DNA from: DAISJD01 sp036821645
GTDB taxonomy: Bacteria; Pseudomonadota; Alphaproteobacteria; ATCC43930; CGMCC-115725
Assembly (NCBI GenBank): GCA_036821645.1
Contig: DAISJD010000004.1
Span: 11,403-75,402 of the forward strand
Direction of reading: 5' to 3'
Length of the DNA stretch: 64,000 nt
The notes below the pieces were generated by a model. It saw only the letters and a program-made list of their open reading frames with translations. It ran no database searches and had not been told where the DNA came from. Made by a program: the position numbers and the translations under genes. Position 1 is the first letter of the stretch. Every line of letters starts with the position of its first letter. Positions 33,883-42,855 of the stretch are shown here, piece after piece.

Positions 33883-35194
33883 GACTATGACGTTGCTTTC
33901 CCCTTTGGATCATCTGGTGCGCGTGCGCGACGCGATGGTTCACGAGCGTCATGGGCTGATCGCCGCTCTATACGAGCAAAATGGTTCGACCGAGGTGCCC
34001 GGCCTCTACGTCTTCAATGCGATTTCCCATAATTGCAACTATTTCCGCCACAATGCGCCGCATCCCGGTCGGGGGATGTCGGCAGGGTCGGGCGCCGCCT
34101 TTAATCGCGCTGCCGCCCTGTGGTCCGCCTTTGGCGAGGTGGCGGAACGTTATGCCGCGTCGATCTATGATCCAATGACGGTAAATCAGGCGCGAGCCGA
34201 TGGTCTGGGGGACCAAGCGGTCGATCTTGGGCGCTGTATTTTCTTTTCCGACGCTCAGTACGAGACCCCTGACTTTCGGTTTCACCCGGCGGATCGGTCC
34301 GTCATGCGGGGGTGGGTCGGTGCGGTCGATCTCGGGACGGCCCGGTCGCTCTTGGTGCCGGCGACGTTGGTCTATCTCGGCGCGGATATCAAAGATCGGG
34401 CGGAAGAGCTGACGCAAAGTACATCCACCGGCCTTGCGGCAGGTCCGAATGCGGCCTTTGCCGTGGCACGCGCCTTGTGCGAGATAATCGAACGGGATGC
34501 CTTTGCAAGCCTCTGGCAATTAGGGTTTTCGCCCCCATCTCTGGTCGTTGATCCGGCAACCAGAGAACGCCTTGATCCCGGTGTGCGCCATGCCCTTGAA
34601 GAGGGGCCATTGCAGATCCATCTTTGGTCGATACCGACGGATCTCGGTGTTGCAACGATCCTGGCAATGGCCGAGAACCGGGTTGACGGCGTGGTGGCCG
34701 TTGGGGCCAGTACGCATCCCGATCCGGTAAAGGCCATCGATAAGGCTGTTATTGAAGCGTTGCACGGTTTTTTATGGGGGCGGCAAAAAATATTGAGCGG
34801 CGAAATCTTACCGGGCGAGGATGATGATTTTACGGACCCGCAAGAACATTTGGCTTTCTATCTGAATCCGAAACATCGCCCGAAACTCGATTTTTTATTT
34901 AACAATACAGAAAGCGTCAGGGCGGACCACCTGCCGCATCTGCGCTGTGATACGGCTGGTCTCGTCGATCATGTGACGCGCCGTGGATTTCAGGTCATCG
35001 CCAAGGATGTGACGACCCCTGATCTTGCCGATTTGGGTTTTTGCGTCGTCAGAGTGATCGTGCCCGGCCTACAGCCACTCTTGTTCGGTCGCCGTTTGAT
35101 CAGTGAGGACGGGCGTCGCTTGCAACAGCATGCGCGCTTTTGGGGGGTGGATCCTCTTCGTGCCTACAATCCGGCACCCCATCCATTCCCCTGA
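33860..35194 (+). CDS. YcaO-domain azoline-forming cyclodehydratase
   Basis: YcaO enzymes use ATP to activate the amide backbone so that Cys or Ser side chains close into thiazoline or oxazoline rings. The 444-residue protein has the ATP-binding signature: STSTGLAAGPNAAFAVARAL starting near residue 187, then CEIIERDAF with E208 and E211. It ends in PAPHPFP, an extended form of the C-terminal PxPxP motif that shapes the active site of TOMM cyclodehydratases. ATG 33860 has GGAAG upstream and overlaps the previous gene by 23 bases; ATG 33887 is an alternative without a ribosome site. The separate partner gene marks a split C/D-type cyclodehydratase. Confidence 0.94.
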   Translation: MRSFVASKTMTLLSPLDHLVRVRDAMVHERHGLIAALYEQNGSTEVPGLYVFNAISHNCNYFRHNAPHPGRGMSAGSGAAFNRAAALWSAFGEVAERYAASIYDPMTVNQARADGLGDQAVDLGRCIFFSDAQYETPDFRFHPADRSVMRGWVGAVDLGTARSLLVPATLVYLGADIKDRAEELTQSTSTGLAAGPNAAFAVARALCEIIERDAFASLWQLGFSPPSLVVDPATRERLDPGVRHALEEGPLQIHLWSIPTDLGVATILAMAENRVDGVVAVGASTHPDPVKAIDKAVIEALHGFLWGRQKILSGEILPGEDDDFTDPQEHLAFYLNPKHRPKLDFLFNNTESVRADHLPHLRCDTAGLVDHVTRRGFQVIAKDVTTPDLADLGFCVVRVIVPGLQPLLFGRRLISEDGRRLQQHARFWGVDPLRAYNPAPHPFP

Positions 35195-35239
35195 TCCTCA
35201 GTCTGCGCATGCGCGGTTCTTTCCTCTCAAGGTGACGTT

Positions 35240-36070
35240 ATGACCCACGATGTCCTACAATCCCTTGTTCCGCCGAAACCGCTGGCCAGCGAGTTCGATC
35301 TCGATTCCGCCGCCGAACAATTCCACGAATGCACGAAATATCATCGCAGGACATTTTTTGGTCAGACACTCGATATTGCTAAATTTTTATTGAACCCGCT
35401 CTATATCGCCCGTGGGGCTGCGGGATTTACCGACTATACCGCCCATCCGATCCTCGATCTGCCGACCCCGCAACCCCTCGATGCGGCCTTGGGCACCGTG
35501 TTGGCGGAACGGCGCAGCCTACGCGCCTTTAAACCGAGTTTAACAGTGGCGCAGCTTTCATCCTTGCTTTGGCATGCGCTGCACGTGAATCACACGGCGA
35601 CGAGCAAGGCGGCGCCGAATGTCACCCTGAATTTTCGTCCTTACCCATCGCCGGGGAATCTGAATAGTCTCGAATTCTATGTGTTTTTGAATCAGATCGA
35701 CGGGGTATCCCCGTCGATTGCCCATTATGATTCGAGAGCGCATCGTCTTAGAATTTTGAAAAACCAAGATGGCAAGGCTTTTTCGCGGGTTGAAATCAAG
35801 ACGGACGAAGGCGGCATCGAAACGCCGCTTTCTATCGTCGTTGCCATCGTACCGCAGAGGATGACGGCAAAATACGGAGCGCGCGGCTATCGTCTTGCCT
35901 TGTTGGAGGCCGGTCATGCCTCTCAGAATATTGCCTTGGTCGCCCAGGGTTTGTCTTTAGGGTCGCTTGTTTACGCTTCCTATTATGACGATGAGCTTGC
36001 CGATTTATTGGGATTGGATGGCGTGACGACAACGATTGCATCGACGCTCCTCTTGGGAGAGCCTGCATGA
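35240..36070 (+). CDS. SagB-type FMN-dependent azoline dehydrogenase
   Basis: Oxidises azolines to aromatic azoles. The 276-residue nitroreductase-fold protein has ERRSLRAF at 90-97 (FMN phosphate contacts), the YPSPGNLNSLEFYV segment typical of SagB proteins, and YGARGYRLALLEAGHASQN before the C-terminal LSLGSLVYASYYDDELADLLGLD. Together with the preceding two genes it completes the TOMM enzyme set. Its stop overlaps the next ATG (ATGA). Confidence 0.93.
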   Translation: MTHDVLQSLVPPKPLASEFDLDSAAEQFHECTKYHRRTFFGQTLDIAKFLLNPLYIARGAAGFTDYTAHPILDLPTPQPLDAALGTVLAERRSLRAFKPSLTVAQLSSLLWHALHVNHTATSKAAPNVTLNFRPYPSPGNLNSLEFYVFLNQIDGVSPSIAHYDSRAHRLRILKNQDGKAFSRVEIKTDEGGIETPLSIVVAIVPQRMTAKYGARGYRLALLEAGHASQNIALVAQGLSLGSLVYASYYDDELADLLGLDGVTTTIASTLLLGEPA

Positions 36071-38463
36071 TCGACCGATTGCAAGCGGGGGACGATGCCG
36101 GCAACGCTCGCGTCCCGGCGGATCAGCGCCTCGCCCTTGATCCCTATGATTTGTCGGCCTTGGCCGAAAGACTGTTGGATCATCTTCATGCCGGGCGGTT
36201 CCCGGCGGCACAAGCGGCGCTCAATCACCTGATCAGCCTGCGCGGCAGGCTTTTTACCCGTCGCTTGCTCGGGCAATTGGTTCAGCAAGAACGCCGCTTG
36301 GTCAAAGAGGCAGGGATTTTCTTCTGCGATCCGCCACCAGCCGGGTGCCTCGTTCAGGATATCGTCGCGGCGTTGGACGCAGGTTCCCATTTCTTTGACG
36401 CAGAACGTCCTATCATTCTCGTACATTGTACGGAACAGCTCAACGGGATCTTCTTAACCCAAAGAGAGTTTCCTGGTTTTGCCGTAATCTCGATTTCGGC
36501 CCGGTCGCCGCGCTTTCCAAATGAATTGCGCGCAACAATTTTCCATGAAATCGCGCATGCCTTTATGGTGTCTGGCTCTTTGTTTCTCGATGAAGGGTTG
36601 GCGACGTTTTTTGCGGCACGCTTTAGCGGCGGATCCGAAGTTTTCCCGAGATCGGATGCGGCAGGTCCGAAGACGATCGATCGTCCGTTGCGAAGCTTAT
36701 TGTCGGCGCGCGGCGAGGATGGAATTCTGTTCGAGGGCAGCGACGTCACGGTCGAAGAGACCGGGTCTCTGCGGATGCGGGCTGCGCACTTTATCGGACG
36801 GCTCTACGAACGGTTGGGGATGGCGCAGCTGAAAATCTTGTTCGATACGCTGGCCCGCCATGATGATCCGGCCCAAACCGCCCTGCTGATTGAGCAGGCG
36901 ATCGGGGTTCCGTTGGAGTCGATGGAGCCGACGAGCGCAGTGATCGCCGATGAGGCGGGTCTCTGCGCCGACGGCCATGCCGCCATCTGTGCCGCCTGGC
37001 AGAGCCGCACGCTCGCGCCTCTCGACAGGGTGATCGAAGCGGTGCGGGCGGCGACTGGTACCACCCGTTCGCCGGCCCTATGTGAAGTGCTGGTCTCCGC
37101 CTTGATCGCCGAGGCGCGGATCCTTGCGGGGCAAGGTGAAAAAGTTGCATCGGAAAAACTGGCCGAGATTGATGCGCTGTTGGCGCAGCTCGGCCGGGAT
37201 GGGCTTGCGAGCGCCCGGCTCTGGACCCTGAAAGGTCACCGCGAGGCGCTGCAAATTCTGATGGTCAAGCCGAACATGGTGCGGGTCGGACTGGCGGCGC
37301 AACGGGCGGCCTTTGCCTATAGTAAGGCATTTGCCCAGACGCCCGACGATCCGGACCTGCTCGTCAATATGGGGTTTATCGAGATACAAACGCCGGAACA
37401 ATATGGCGGGAGCAAGGCCAAAGGCTTGGATTTGATCAGAAAAGCGGTTGGTCCCTCGCTTTACGGTCAACATGCCTTATTTGTTTTGGAACGATTTGGC
37501 GTCGCAACGACCCCGGAGGCGTCGATTGAGACCGCCGTATCGCAAGAGGCGGCCCCCGCCTTCGCGGATCACCCACCCCTGCTCACTGTTCGGGGCGTGG
37601 CGGCAACGGTGAAGGCGTTTGCCCTGTCGGTCGACGCTCTCGATCTTCAGGCGGGGGAACAAGTCGCATTCGTCGGGCCGAATGGGGCCGGTAAAAGCCT
37701 GTTGATGGAGGTGCTCCTCGGTCTGAGACCGCGCACGGGCGGCACCATAACGGTGTGCGGCCATAGGATTGAGGAAGTGATGCGCCATCCGTCCCTGCGG
37801 CGTGCGATCGGCACGCAATTGCAGGATGTTCAGATGATGGCGAATTTGCGTATCCGCGAATTGGTCGGTTTGCACACCAGTCTTTACGGTATGCCGCAAG
37901 CGGCGATAACCGAAGCCCTCGGCATGGCGGAACTGTTGCCGCTGCAACATTACATGTTGTCGCGGGGGCAAAAGCAGCGCGTACAACTTTATCTTGCGCT
38001 TGCCCACGATCCCGACCTTGTGTTTCTGGACGAACCAACCCTTGGGCTTGATGAGTGGCATGCCCGCGCCCTGCGAGGAATTTGGCGCGCACGCGCGCTG
38101 CGCGGCAAAGGGTCTGTCATGATTTCTCATGTGGCCGCCGATCTCAGACACGCTGATCGGATTCTGTGTCTCGACCAAGGGGCCGTGCGGGATATGGGAA
38201 CGCTCGATGCGCTGATTGAACGGCATGTCGGGTTGTTTCGGGCGTCGATCGCCGGGGATTTGCCGCCAACGCTTCAAGCCGATTATGCCGCCCTTTCAGG
38301 CTTGCAGCGCCTTGAGACGGATCAGAACGGGCATGTCGTACTCTATGGCGGTGCCGGGTTCGATCTGGCATTCCGGGGGTTCATCAACCGTCACGCCATT
38401 ACAACCTTCAGTCTCGAACCGACAAGACCAGAAGATTTTCTGGCCCAGATGAGCCGGGGATAA
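36067..38463 (+). CDS. Fusion of a putative zinc metallopeptidase and an ABC transporter ATPase
   Basis: The 798-residue product has two recognisable parts. Near the N-terminus FHEIAHAF gives HExxH at 160-164, followed by LDEGLATFF with E176, the gluzincin-type pattern for a zinc peptidase. A helical middle (about 270-500) includes a TPR-like stretch. From about 505 an ABC ATPase follows: Walker A GPNGAGKS 537-544, a signature with Arg in place of Gly (LSRGQ 631-635) and Walker B LVFLDEP 651-657. No membrane segment is evident, so the peptidase would be cytoplasmic. With the permease just downstream it probably trims the modified precursor and powers its export, in one polypeptide. The fused arrangement is not one I recognise; leader cleavage is inference. 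Confidence 0.85.
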   Translation: MIDRLQAGDDAGNARVPADQRLALDPYDLSALAERLLDHLHAGRFPAAQAALNHLISLRGRLFTRRLLGQLVQQERRLVKEAGIFFCDPPPAGCLVQDIVAALDAGSHFFDAERPIILVHCTEQLNGIFLTQREFPGFAVISISARSPRFPNELRATIFHEIAHAFMVSGSLFLDEGLATFFAARFSGGSEVFPRSDAAGPKTIDRPLRSLLSARGEDGILFEGSDVTVEETGSLRMRAAHFIGRLYERLGMAQLKILFDTLARHDDPAQTALLIEQAIGVPLESMEPTSAVIADEAGLCADGHAAICAAWQSRTLAPLDRVIEAVRAATGTTRSPALCEVLVSALIAEARILAGQGEKVASEKLAEIDALLAQLGRDGLASARLWTLKGHREALQILMVKPNMVRVGLAAQRAAFAYSKAFAQTPDDPDLLVNMGFIEIQTPEQYGGSKAKGLDLIRKAVGPSLYGQHALFVLERFGVATTPEASIETAVSQEAAPAFADHPPLLTVRGVAATVKAFALSVDALDLQAGEQVAFVGPNGAGKSLLMEVLLGLRPRTGGTITVCGHRIEEVMRHPSLRRAIGTQLQDVQMMANLRIRELVGLHTSLYGMPQAAITEALGMAELLPLQHYMLSRGQKQRVQLYLALAHDPDLVFLDEPTLGLDEWHARALRGIWRARALRGKGSVMISHVAADLRHADRILCLDQGAVRDMGTLDALIERHVGLFRASIAGDLPPTLQADYAALSGLQRLETDQNGHVVLYGGAGFDLAFRGFINRHAITTFSLEPTRPEDFLAQMSRG

Positions 38464-38465
38464 TC

Positions 38466-39581
38466 ATGGCACCGTTCTTTTTTCTGTTGCGCAACGAGAC
38501 GGCTTTGTTTCTGCGCGGCAGGCTTGCCTTGTTCTGGACCTTGGCTTTTCCTCTCTTGCTGCTGGTCATTCAGATGACGTTGTTCGGCGGCAGCAACACC
38601 CTGGGATCGGTGCGGATCGCGATCGTCGATCCGAGCCAGACCGCGGTCAGTGAAGCCTTCGATCGCTTTTTCGCCGAGGCACTCACCCGTCAAAGCGTGA
38701 TGCATGCGACGGTGGACATCGTCGCTGTCCGTCCGCAAGGGGGACGCTACGATGCCGTTATCAGCGTGCCCGAGGCCGTGGGCGATCTCGCGGGGCGCGG
38801 CCAGACGGTGCCGGTGCGCTATCTGCTGCGGGACCCTGGCAGTCCGTCAGCCAGTGCACTGCTCGGGATGCTGCGCGGGTTGACAGATGCCTATAATTTT
38901 GAAGTCACCGGGGCGAAACCGGCTTTCAGCCTGACCCGCGACGGCGAACAGCCGCTTGCGACCGGCAACCCCTATAGTCTCTTTCTGGTCACGGGGCTTG
39001 CGGTGATGGTGATCCTCTCGACCTCTCTCATGGGCTTTGCCGTCCCCTTGGTCGCAGCGCGCGAGGGGGGATTGTTCAAATTGTATCACGTCTTTCCCGT
39101 TTCGCCTTTGGTTGTCTTGGGCGCATGGTGGCTATCTCGTTTGATCATAGCGGTCGCGACAAGCCTGCTTTTATTTTCTGTCGGCGTTGTACTTTATGGA
39201 ATGCCATTAATATACTCCCCGGTTGCATTGGCGGCAAGTTTGACAATGCTAATTCTGGGGAGCAGTGCGTTCCTATCTTTTGGAATACTCGTATCGAGTT
39301 TTGCACAAAACCTTGCCAGTGCGACGATGTTGGCAAACCTTTTGTACTTTCCCTTGCTCTTTACTGGAAATCTTATGTTGCCTACGGGCAATTTACCACC
39401 AGCAGTACAGAATATTATCCAATATTTACCGGTTAATGCTCTCGCGGCCTCTTTACGGCATACATTAAGCGGTCACATAGATCCTGTATTCGACGGTATC
39501 ACGGCTGGCTTGATGCTGGCGATCACCGTGGCGTGTTTTGCCATTGCAAGTCGTCGTTTCCGTTGGGTTCCTGAGCGATGA
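38466..39581 (+). CDS. ABC-2 type transporter permease
   Basis: Membrane partner of the upstream ABC ATPase. The 371-residue protein has one N-terminal span (about 21-42), a large extracytoplasmic loop (about 45-170) and five or so further spans in the C-terminal half, the ABC-2/YhaP layout common in drug and peptide exporters. It begins 2 bases after the ATPase and overlaps the Fic gene by four bases. Bases about 39130-39470, within the membrane half, are markedly more AT-rich than the rest of the gene. Confidence 0.9.
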   Translation: MAPFFFLLRNETALFLRGRLALFWTLAFPLLLLVIQMTLFGGSNTLGSVRIAIVDPSQTAVSEAFDRFFAEALTRQSVMHATVDIVAVRPQGGRYDAVISVPEAVGDLAGRGQTVPVRYLLRDPGSPSASALLGMLRGLTDAYNFEVTGAKPAFSLTRDGEQPLATGNPYSLFLVTGLAVMVILSTSLMGFAVPLVAAREGGLFKLYHVFPVSPLVVLGAWWLSRLIIAVATSLLLFSVGVVLYGMPLIYSPVALAASLTMLILGSSAFLSFGILVSSFAQNLASATMLANLLYFPLLFTGNLMLPTGNLPPAVQNIIQYLPVNALAASLRHTLSGHIDPVFDGITAGLMLAITVACFAIASRRFRWVPER

Positions 39582-40468
39582 GTGTGGACAGTCCCTCGGC
39601 ATTTGCCGGCATAGTCTGGGAACCGCCGGTTTTACGAGATGGGCGGGTCGGTGCCTTCGTACCCGATGCCGATCGGCTGCCGAGTTTCGTGCCCGCATTG
39701 CTGCCTGTGGCGGTTGATCGATCGAGGGTCAATCCGGCCTTGGCGTCGGCCGCGAATGCCTTGTCGGATCTGGCCCGGTGCTGCCGCGCGCGCGCGGCAG
39801 ACGGCCCGTCGATCCGCCGGGCCGTCAATGGGATCGCGCCCGTAGCCCTGGCCCGCGATGGGCTTGGGTCGAAACCGACCGAACAGGCGTGGCGGGACCG
39901 TCGTCAAGAAGAACGGATCGCCGATCAAGCGATCGCCGAGGCACTGGCTTTGCCGAGACTCACGCAAGAGTCGCTGACGGGCTTGCATGCAGTGCTTTGC
40001 GCCTCGACGCCGGCCGCCCTGACGGCATGGGTTCAGCCGGGGCGGATCCGCACCATGCCCGCCTTCATGGTGACTGACCAAGAAGAGATTGCGATGGTCT
40101 TTGCGCCTGCGGGCGATCTTGGGCCGCTTTTGCGGAATCTGATTGCATTCATCGAATGGGAGGCCCCGACGGCAGAGGACATGCTGTTGCAGGCGGCCAT
40201 GGTGCATCAACAAATCACGATGATCCATGCCTTTGCCGACGGGAATGGCCGGATAGCGAGATTGGCAAGTGAATATGTAGTTTTAAGATTTTTTTCAAAT
40301 ATAAAACTATTTCCAATGGAAAAAATCTTTAACGAAAACAGAAATGAATATTGTAAATTACAATTAAATGTAATAATTAATGGATTTTGGGAGGAATGGA
40401 TTTGTTTTTTTAGTCAATCAATCGAAAAATTATCGATCTTAATTCAAAAAAACTTGGAGTTACTATGA
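39578..40468 (+). CDS. Fic-domain protein (putative AMP-transferase)
   Basis: Fic enzymes usually transfer AMP from ATP to Ser, Thr or Tyr of target proteins. The 296-residue product carries the intact active-site motif HAFADGNGRIAR at 217-228. No clear inhibitory (S/T)xxxE(G/N) helix is visible; the region where one would be expected reads SIRRAVNG, without the Glu. No antitoxin gene is adjacent. The last third, after the motif, is abruptly AT-rich, unlike the GC-rich first two thirds. In this operon it may modify a cellular target for self-protection or act in regulation; both ideas are inference. It overlaps both neighbours by four bases. Confidence 0.9.
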   Translation: MSVDSPSAFAGIVWEPPVLRDGRVGAFVPDADRLPSFVPALLPVAVDRSRVNPALASAANALSDLARCCRARAADGPSIRRAVNGIAPVALARDGLGSKPTEQAWRDRRQEERIADQAIAEALALPRLTQESLTGLHAVLCASTPAALTAWVQPGRIRTMPAFMVTDQEEIAMVFAPAGDLGPLLRNLIAFIEWEAPTAEDMLLQAAMVHQQITMIHAFADGNGRIARLASEYVVLRFFSNIKLFPMEKIFNENRNEYCKLQLNVIINGFWEEWICFFSQSIEKLSILIQKNLELL

Positions 40469-40887
40469 GCAAATTAAGAACTTACTTATGTTCATTGGTT
40501 ATTTTTATGTCAATGGTCGGTGCGGCATGGGCGGCCGATGTGACGGTCACAGTGACGAATACGATCAATAATCGCGGCCATCTCTTGGCGTCGCTCTGCG
40601 ACAAGGAAGGCTTTCCGGCAAAATGTACGCAGCGCATGCGGGTCGCGGCTGTCAAGGGGGCTGTGGTTTTGAGTTTTAAGGGCGTTCCTCCGGGGACCTA
40701 TGCGATTACGGTCATCCACGACGAGAATGACGATGGCAAATTGAGCTTCGATGCGGCCGGGATTCCGATCGAAGGTTATGGCTTTTCCCGCGATGCAATC
40801 GGCCGTCGCGGTCCGCCGAAATTCGAGGATGCGGCTCTTACGGTCGAAGAGGGTGCGAATGCCTTCGATATCACCCTTGTCTATTGA
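40465..40887 (+). CDS. Secreted DUF2141 family protein
   Basis: A 140-residue exported protein with a signal peptide (cleavage likely after AWA, residue 23) and the family features GHLLASLCDKEGFP, VPPGTYAITVIHDENDDGKLSFD and GIPIEGYGFSRDA. DUF2141 proteins are periplasmic or surface beta-sandwich proteins of unknown function. The first ~60 bases are AT-rich and continuous with the AT-rich end of the Fic gene. It overlaps that gene by four bases. Confidence 0.9.
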   Translation: MSKLRTYLCSLVIFMSMVGAAWAADVTVTVTNTINNRGHLLASLCDKEGFPAKCTQRMRVAAVKGAVVLSFKGVPPGTYAITVIHDENDDGKLSFDAAGIPIEGYGFSRDAIGRRGPPKFEDAALTVEEGANAFDITLVY

Positions 40888-40903
40888 AGACGGTCCGGTC
40901 TCC

Positions 40904-41614
40904 ATGCAGACCCCGCACAATCACAAATCCGTTGGCCTGGTCATCGACCGTCTGTCGAAAAGTTATACGCTGGGCGGCAGCTGCGTGCAGGCGCTCGATG
41001 ACGTGTCGTTCACGGTTCCAGACGGCGGCATCATTGCCGTATCCGGCCCGTCCGGCAGTGGAAAATCGACCCTGTTCAACCTGATCGCCGGGTTTGACCG
41101 CCCCGATTCCGGCCGGATCCTCGTCGGTGGAACCGATGTGACGACTGTGGCCGATCGGGATATGGATGGGTTTCGCAACGAGACGCTCGGTTTCATTTTT
41201 CAGCGGTTCAATCTCCTGCCGGTTCTATCAGCCCAGGAAAATGTCGAACTGGCCCTGTTGCCGCGCGGGCTCGCGCGTGCCGAATGCCGATCCAGGGCCG
41301 AGGCGGCTTTGGCCGCCGTCGGACTTGCCGCGCGCAGGCACCATCGACCGGATCAATTATCCGGCGGACAACAGCAGCGGGTCGCCGTTGCCCGCGCCCT
41401 TGTCGGCAACCCGCAATTGGTCTTGGCCGACGAGCCGACGGGTAATCTCGACGGGCGGAGTGCCGGAGATATCTTGGATTTGATCGCAACGTTGCATGCA
41501 ACCTATCGTACTTGTTTTTTGATCGCAACCCATGACCCGCGTGTGCTGAAGGCGGCCCATCGGGTGATCACCCTCACCGATGGTCGGTTAAGCGAGGGGG
41601 GCACCCACGCATGA
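40904..41614 (+). CDS. LolD/MacB-type ABC transporter ATP-binding protein
   Basis: The 236-residue ATPase has Walker A GPSGSGKST (48-56), Q-loop FIFQRFNLLP, signature LSGGQQQR (152-159) and Walker B LVLADEP (172-178) with the ADEPTGNLD pattern typical of LolD/FtsE/MacB ATPases. It overlaps the FtsX-like permease gene by four bases, so the two form a mechanotransmission-type transporter. ATG 40904 is chosen because longer in-frame starts lie inside the preceding gene. Confidence 0.94.
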   Translation: MQTPHNHKSVGLVIDRLSKSYTLGGSCVQALDDVSFTVPDGGIIAVSGPSGSGKSTLFNLIAGFDRPDSGRILVGGTDVTTVADRDMDGFRNETLGFIFQRFNLLPVLSAQENVELALLPRGLARAECRSRAEAALAAVGLAARRHHRPDQLSGGQQQRVAVARALVGNPQLVLADEPTGNLDGRSAGDILDLIATLHATYRTCFLIATHDPRVLKAAHRVITLTDGRLSEGGTHA

Positions 41615-42837
41615 GGCATTATACGGCCATGGCGGTGCGCAATGTGCTGCGCAATAGCCGCCGATCCTTGTTCGTCGGGGCAACGGTTGCGATCGGTGCT
41701 TTTGCCTTGATGGTGTTTGTCGGCTATATGGCAGCGACGGCGAGTGCCATTCGGGAAGTAACGATCCGGGGTGGTGTCGGTCATTTCCAGATCGGCCATC
41801 CGGGACAATTCGACGGGGCGGGCGAGCGTCCGCTGCAATTCGGTCTGGAACCTGCCGATCGTCAGAAGATCGATGCCCTGACGGCGCAGGATCCGCGCAT
41901 CCGCCGGGTCGTGCCGCGTCTTGGATTCGGCGGCCTCATCTCGAACGGCGATCAGACCCTGACCTTTCAAGGCAACGGGGTACAGCCCGATCTCGAACAG
42001 CAGACGTTCGGGGCGTTTCAAAATATCGAAACGGGCCGAAGGCTGAGTGCCAAACCGGATGATCGCTATAGTGTGTTGTTGGGCAAGGAATTGGCCCGTC
42101 GTCTGGGCGTCGCCTTGGGGGATGGCGTGACGGTCCTCACCAGTACCGCCCATGGGGCTATCAATGCCATCGACCTCACCGTAGTCGGCCTCATTGCAAC
42201 GGGCGTCCCTGAAAGCGAGCTCTATCTCGTCCAGATGCCGATCGCCACCGCCCAGGAGTTATTGCGAACCGACAAGATCGGTTTGCTGTCGGTCTTGTTG
42301 GAAAAGACCGATGACACCGATGCGGCGATTGCCGATTTCGCACGGGCAGAGCCGGGTTTCGAGGTGCGCAGTTGGCGGCAACTGAACCCGCTTTTCGATC
42401 AGATCGTCGCCCTTTATCGCAATCAGTTCATCGTGTTCGGCGTTATCATTGCCATTGTCGTGTTTTTGAGCGTCGGTTCCATGACCCTGACCAGCATCAT
42501 GGAGCGCAGCCGGGAAATCGGGACATTGCGGGCGATCGGGATTTCCGGGGCGAAGGTGCAGCGGATTTTCATGATTGAGGGGATCATCATGGGCGGCATG
42601 GGGGTCGTGATGAGCGGCATCCTTACAGCGTTTGTGATCTTCGTCGTGAATGAGAGCGCCATTCAATTGCCGCCGCCGCCCGGCCGCAATGTCGGCGTCC
42701 TCCTCCATCTCAGTTGGAGCCCGGAATCCTTTCTGGCGATCATGTCGGCAATGGTGGTCTTGTGCGGGTTTTCCGCGTGGTTGATCAGTCGTCGCGTCGC
42801 CCGGATGAAAATCCTGACCGCCCTGTCTTCTCTTTGA
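41611..42837 (+). CDS. FtsX/LolE-like ABC transporter permease
   Basis: The 408-residue protein has one N-terminal span (about 20-45), a periplasmic domain of about 220 residues, and three C-terminal spans with the FtsX core (VFLSVGSMTLTSIMERSREIG TLRAIG in parts). This is the four-span topology of LolC/E and MacB, which extract lipophilic substrates from the inner membrane. Given the following LolA-like and barrel genes it may lift a hydrophobic product or lipoprotein into the periplasm. Confidence 0.92.
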   Translation: MRHYTAMAVRNVLRNSRRSLFVGATVAIGAFALMVFVGYMAATASAIREVTIRGGVGHFQIGHPGQFDGAGERPLQFGLEPADRQKIDALTAQDPRIRRVVPRLGFGGLISNGDQTLTFQGNGVQPDLEQQTFGAFQNIETGRRLSAKPDDRYSVLLGKELARRLGVALGDGVTVLTSTAHGAINAIDLTVVGLIATGVPESELYLVQMPIATAQELLRTDKIGLLSVLLEKTDDTDAAIADFARAEPGFEVRSWRQLNPLFDQIVALYRNQFIVFGVIIAIVVFLSVGSMTLTSIMERSREIGTLRAIGISGAKVQRIFMIEGIIMGGMGVVMSGILTAFVIFVVNESAIQLPPPPGRNVGVLLHLSWSPESFLAIMSAMVVLCGFSAWLISRRVARMKILTALSSL

Positions 42838-42855
42838 GATCAAGGAAAACCTATC

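Noticed and set aside
32695..36070. Thiopeptide or lanthipeptide cluster
   Set aside because: The leader resembles thiazolyl-peptide leaders, but no dehydratase, pyridine synthase or lanthionine cyclase gene is present in the window; only azole-forming enzymes are.
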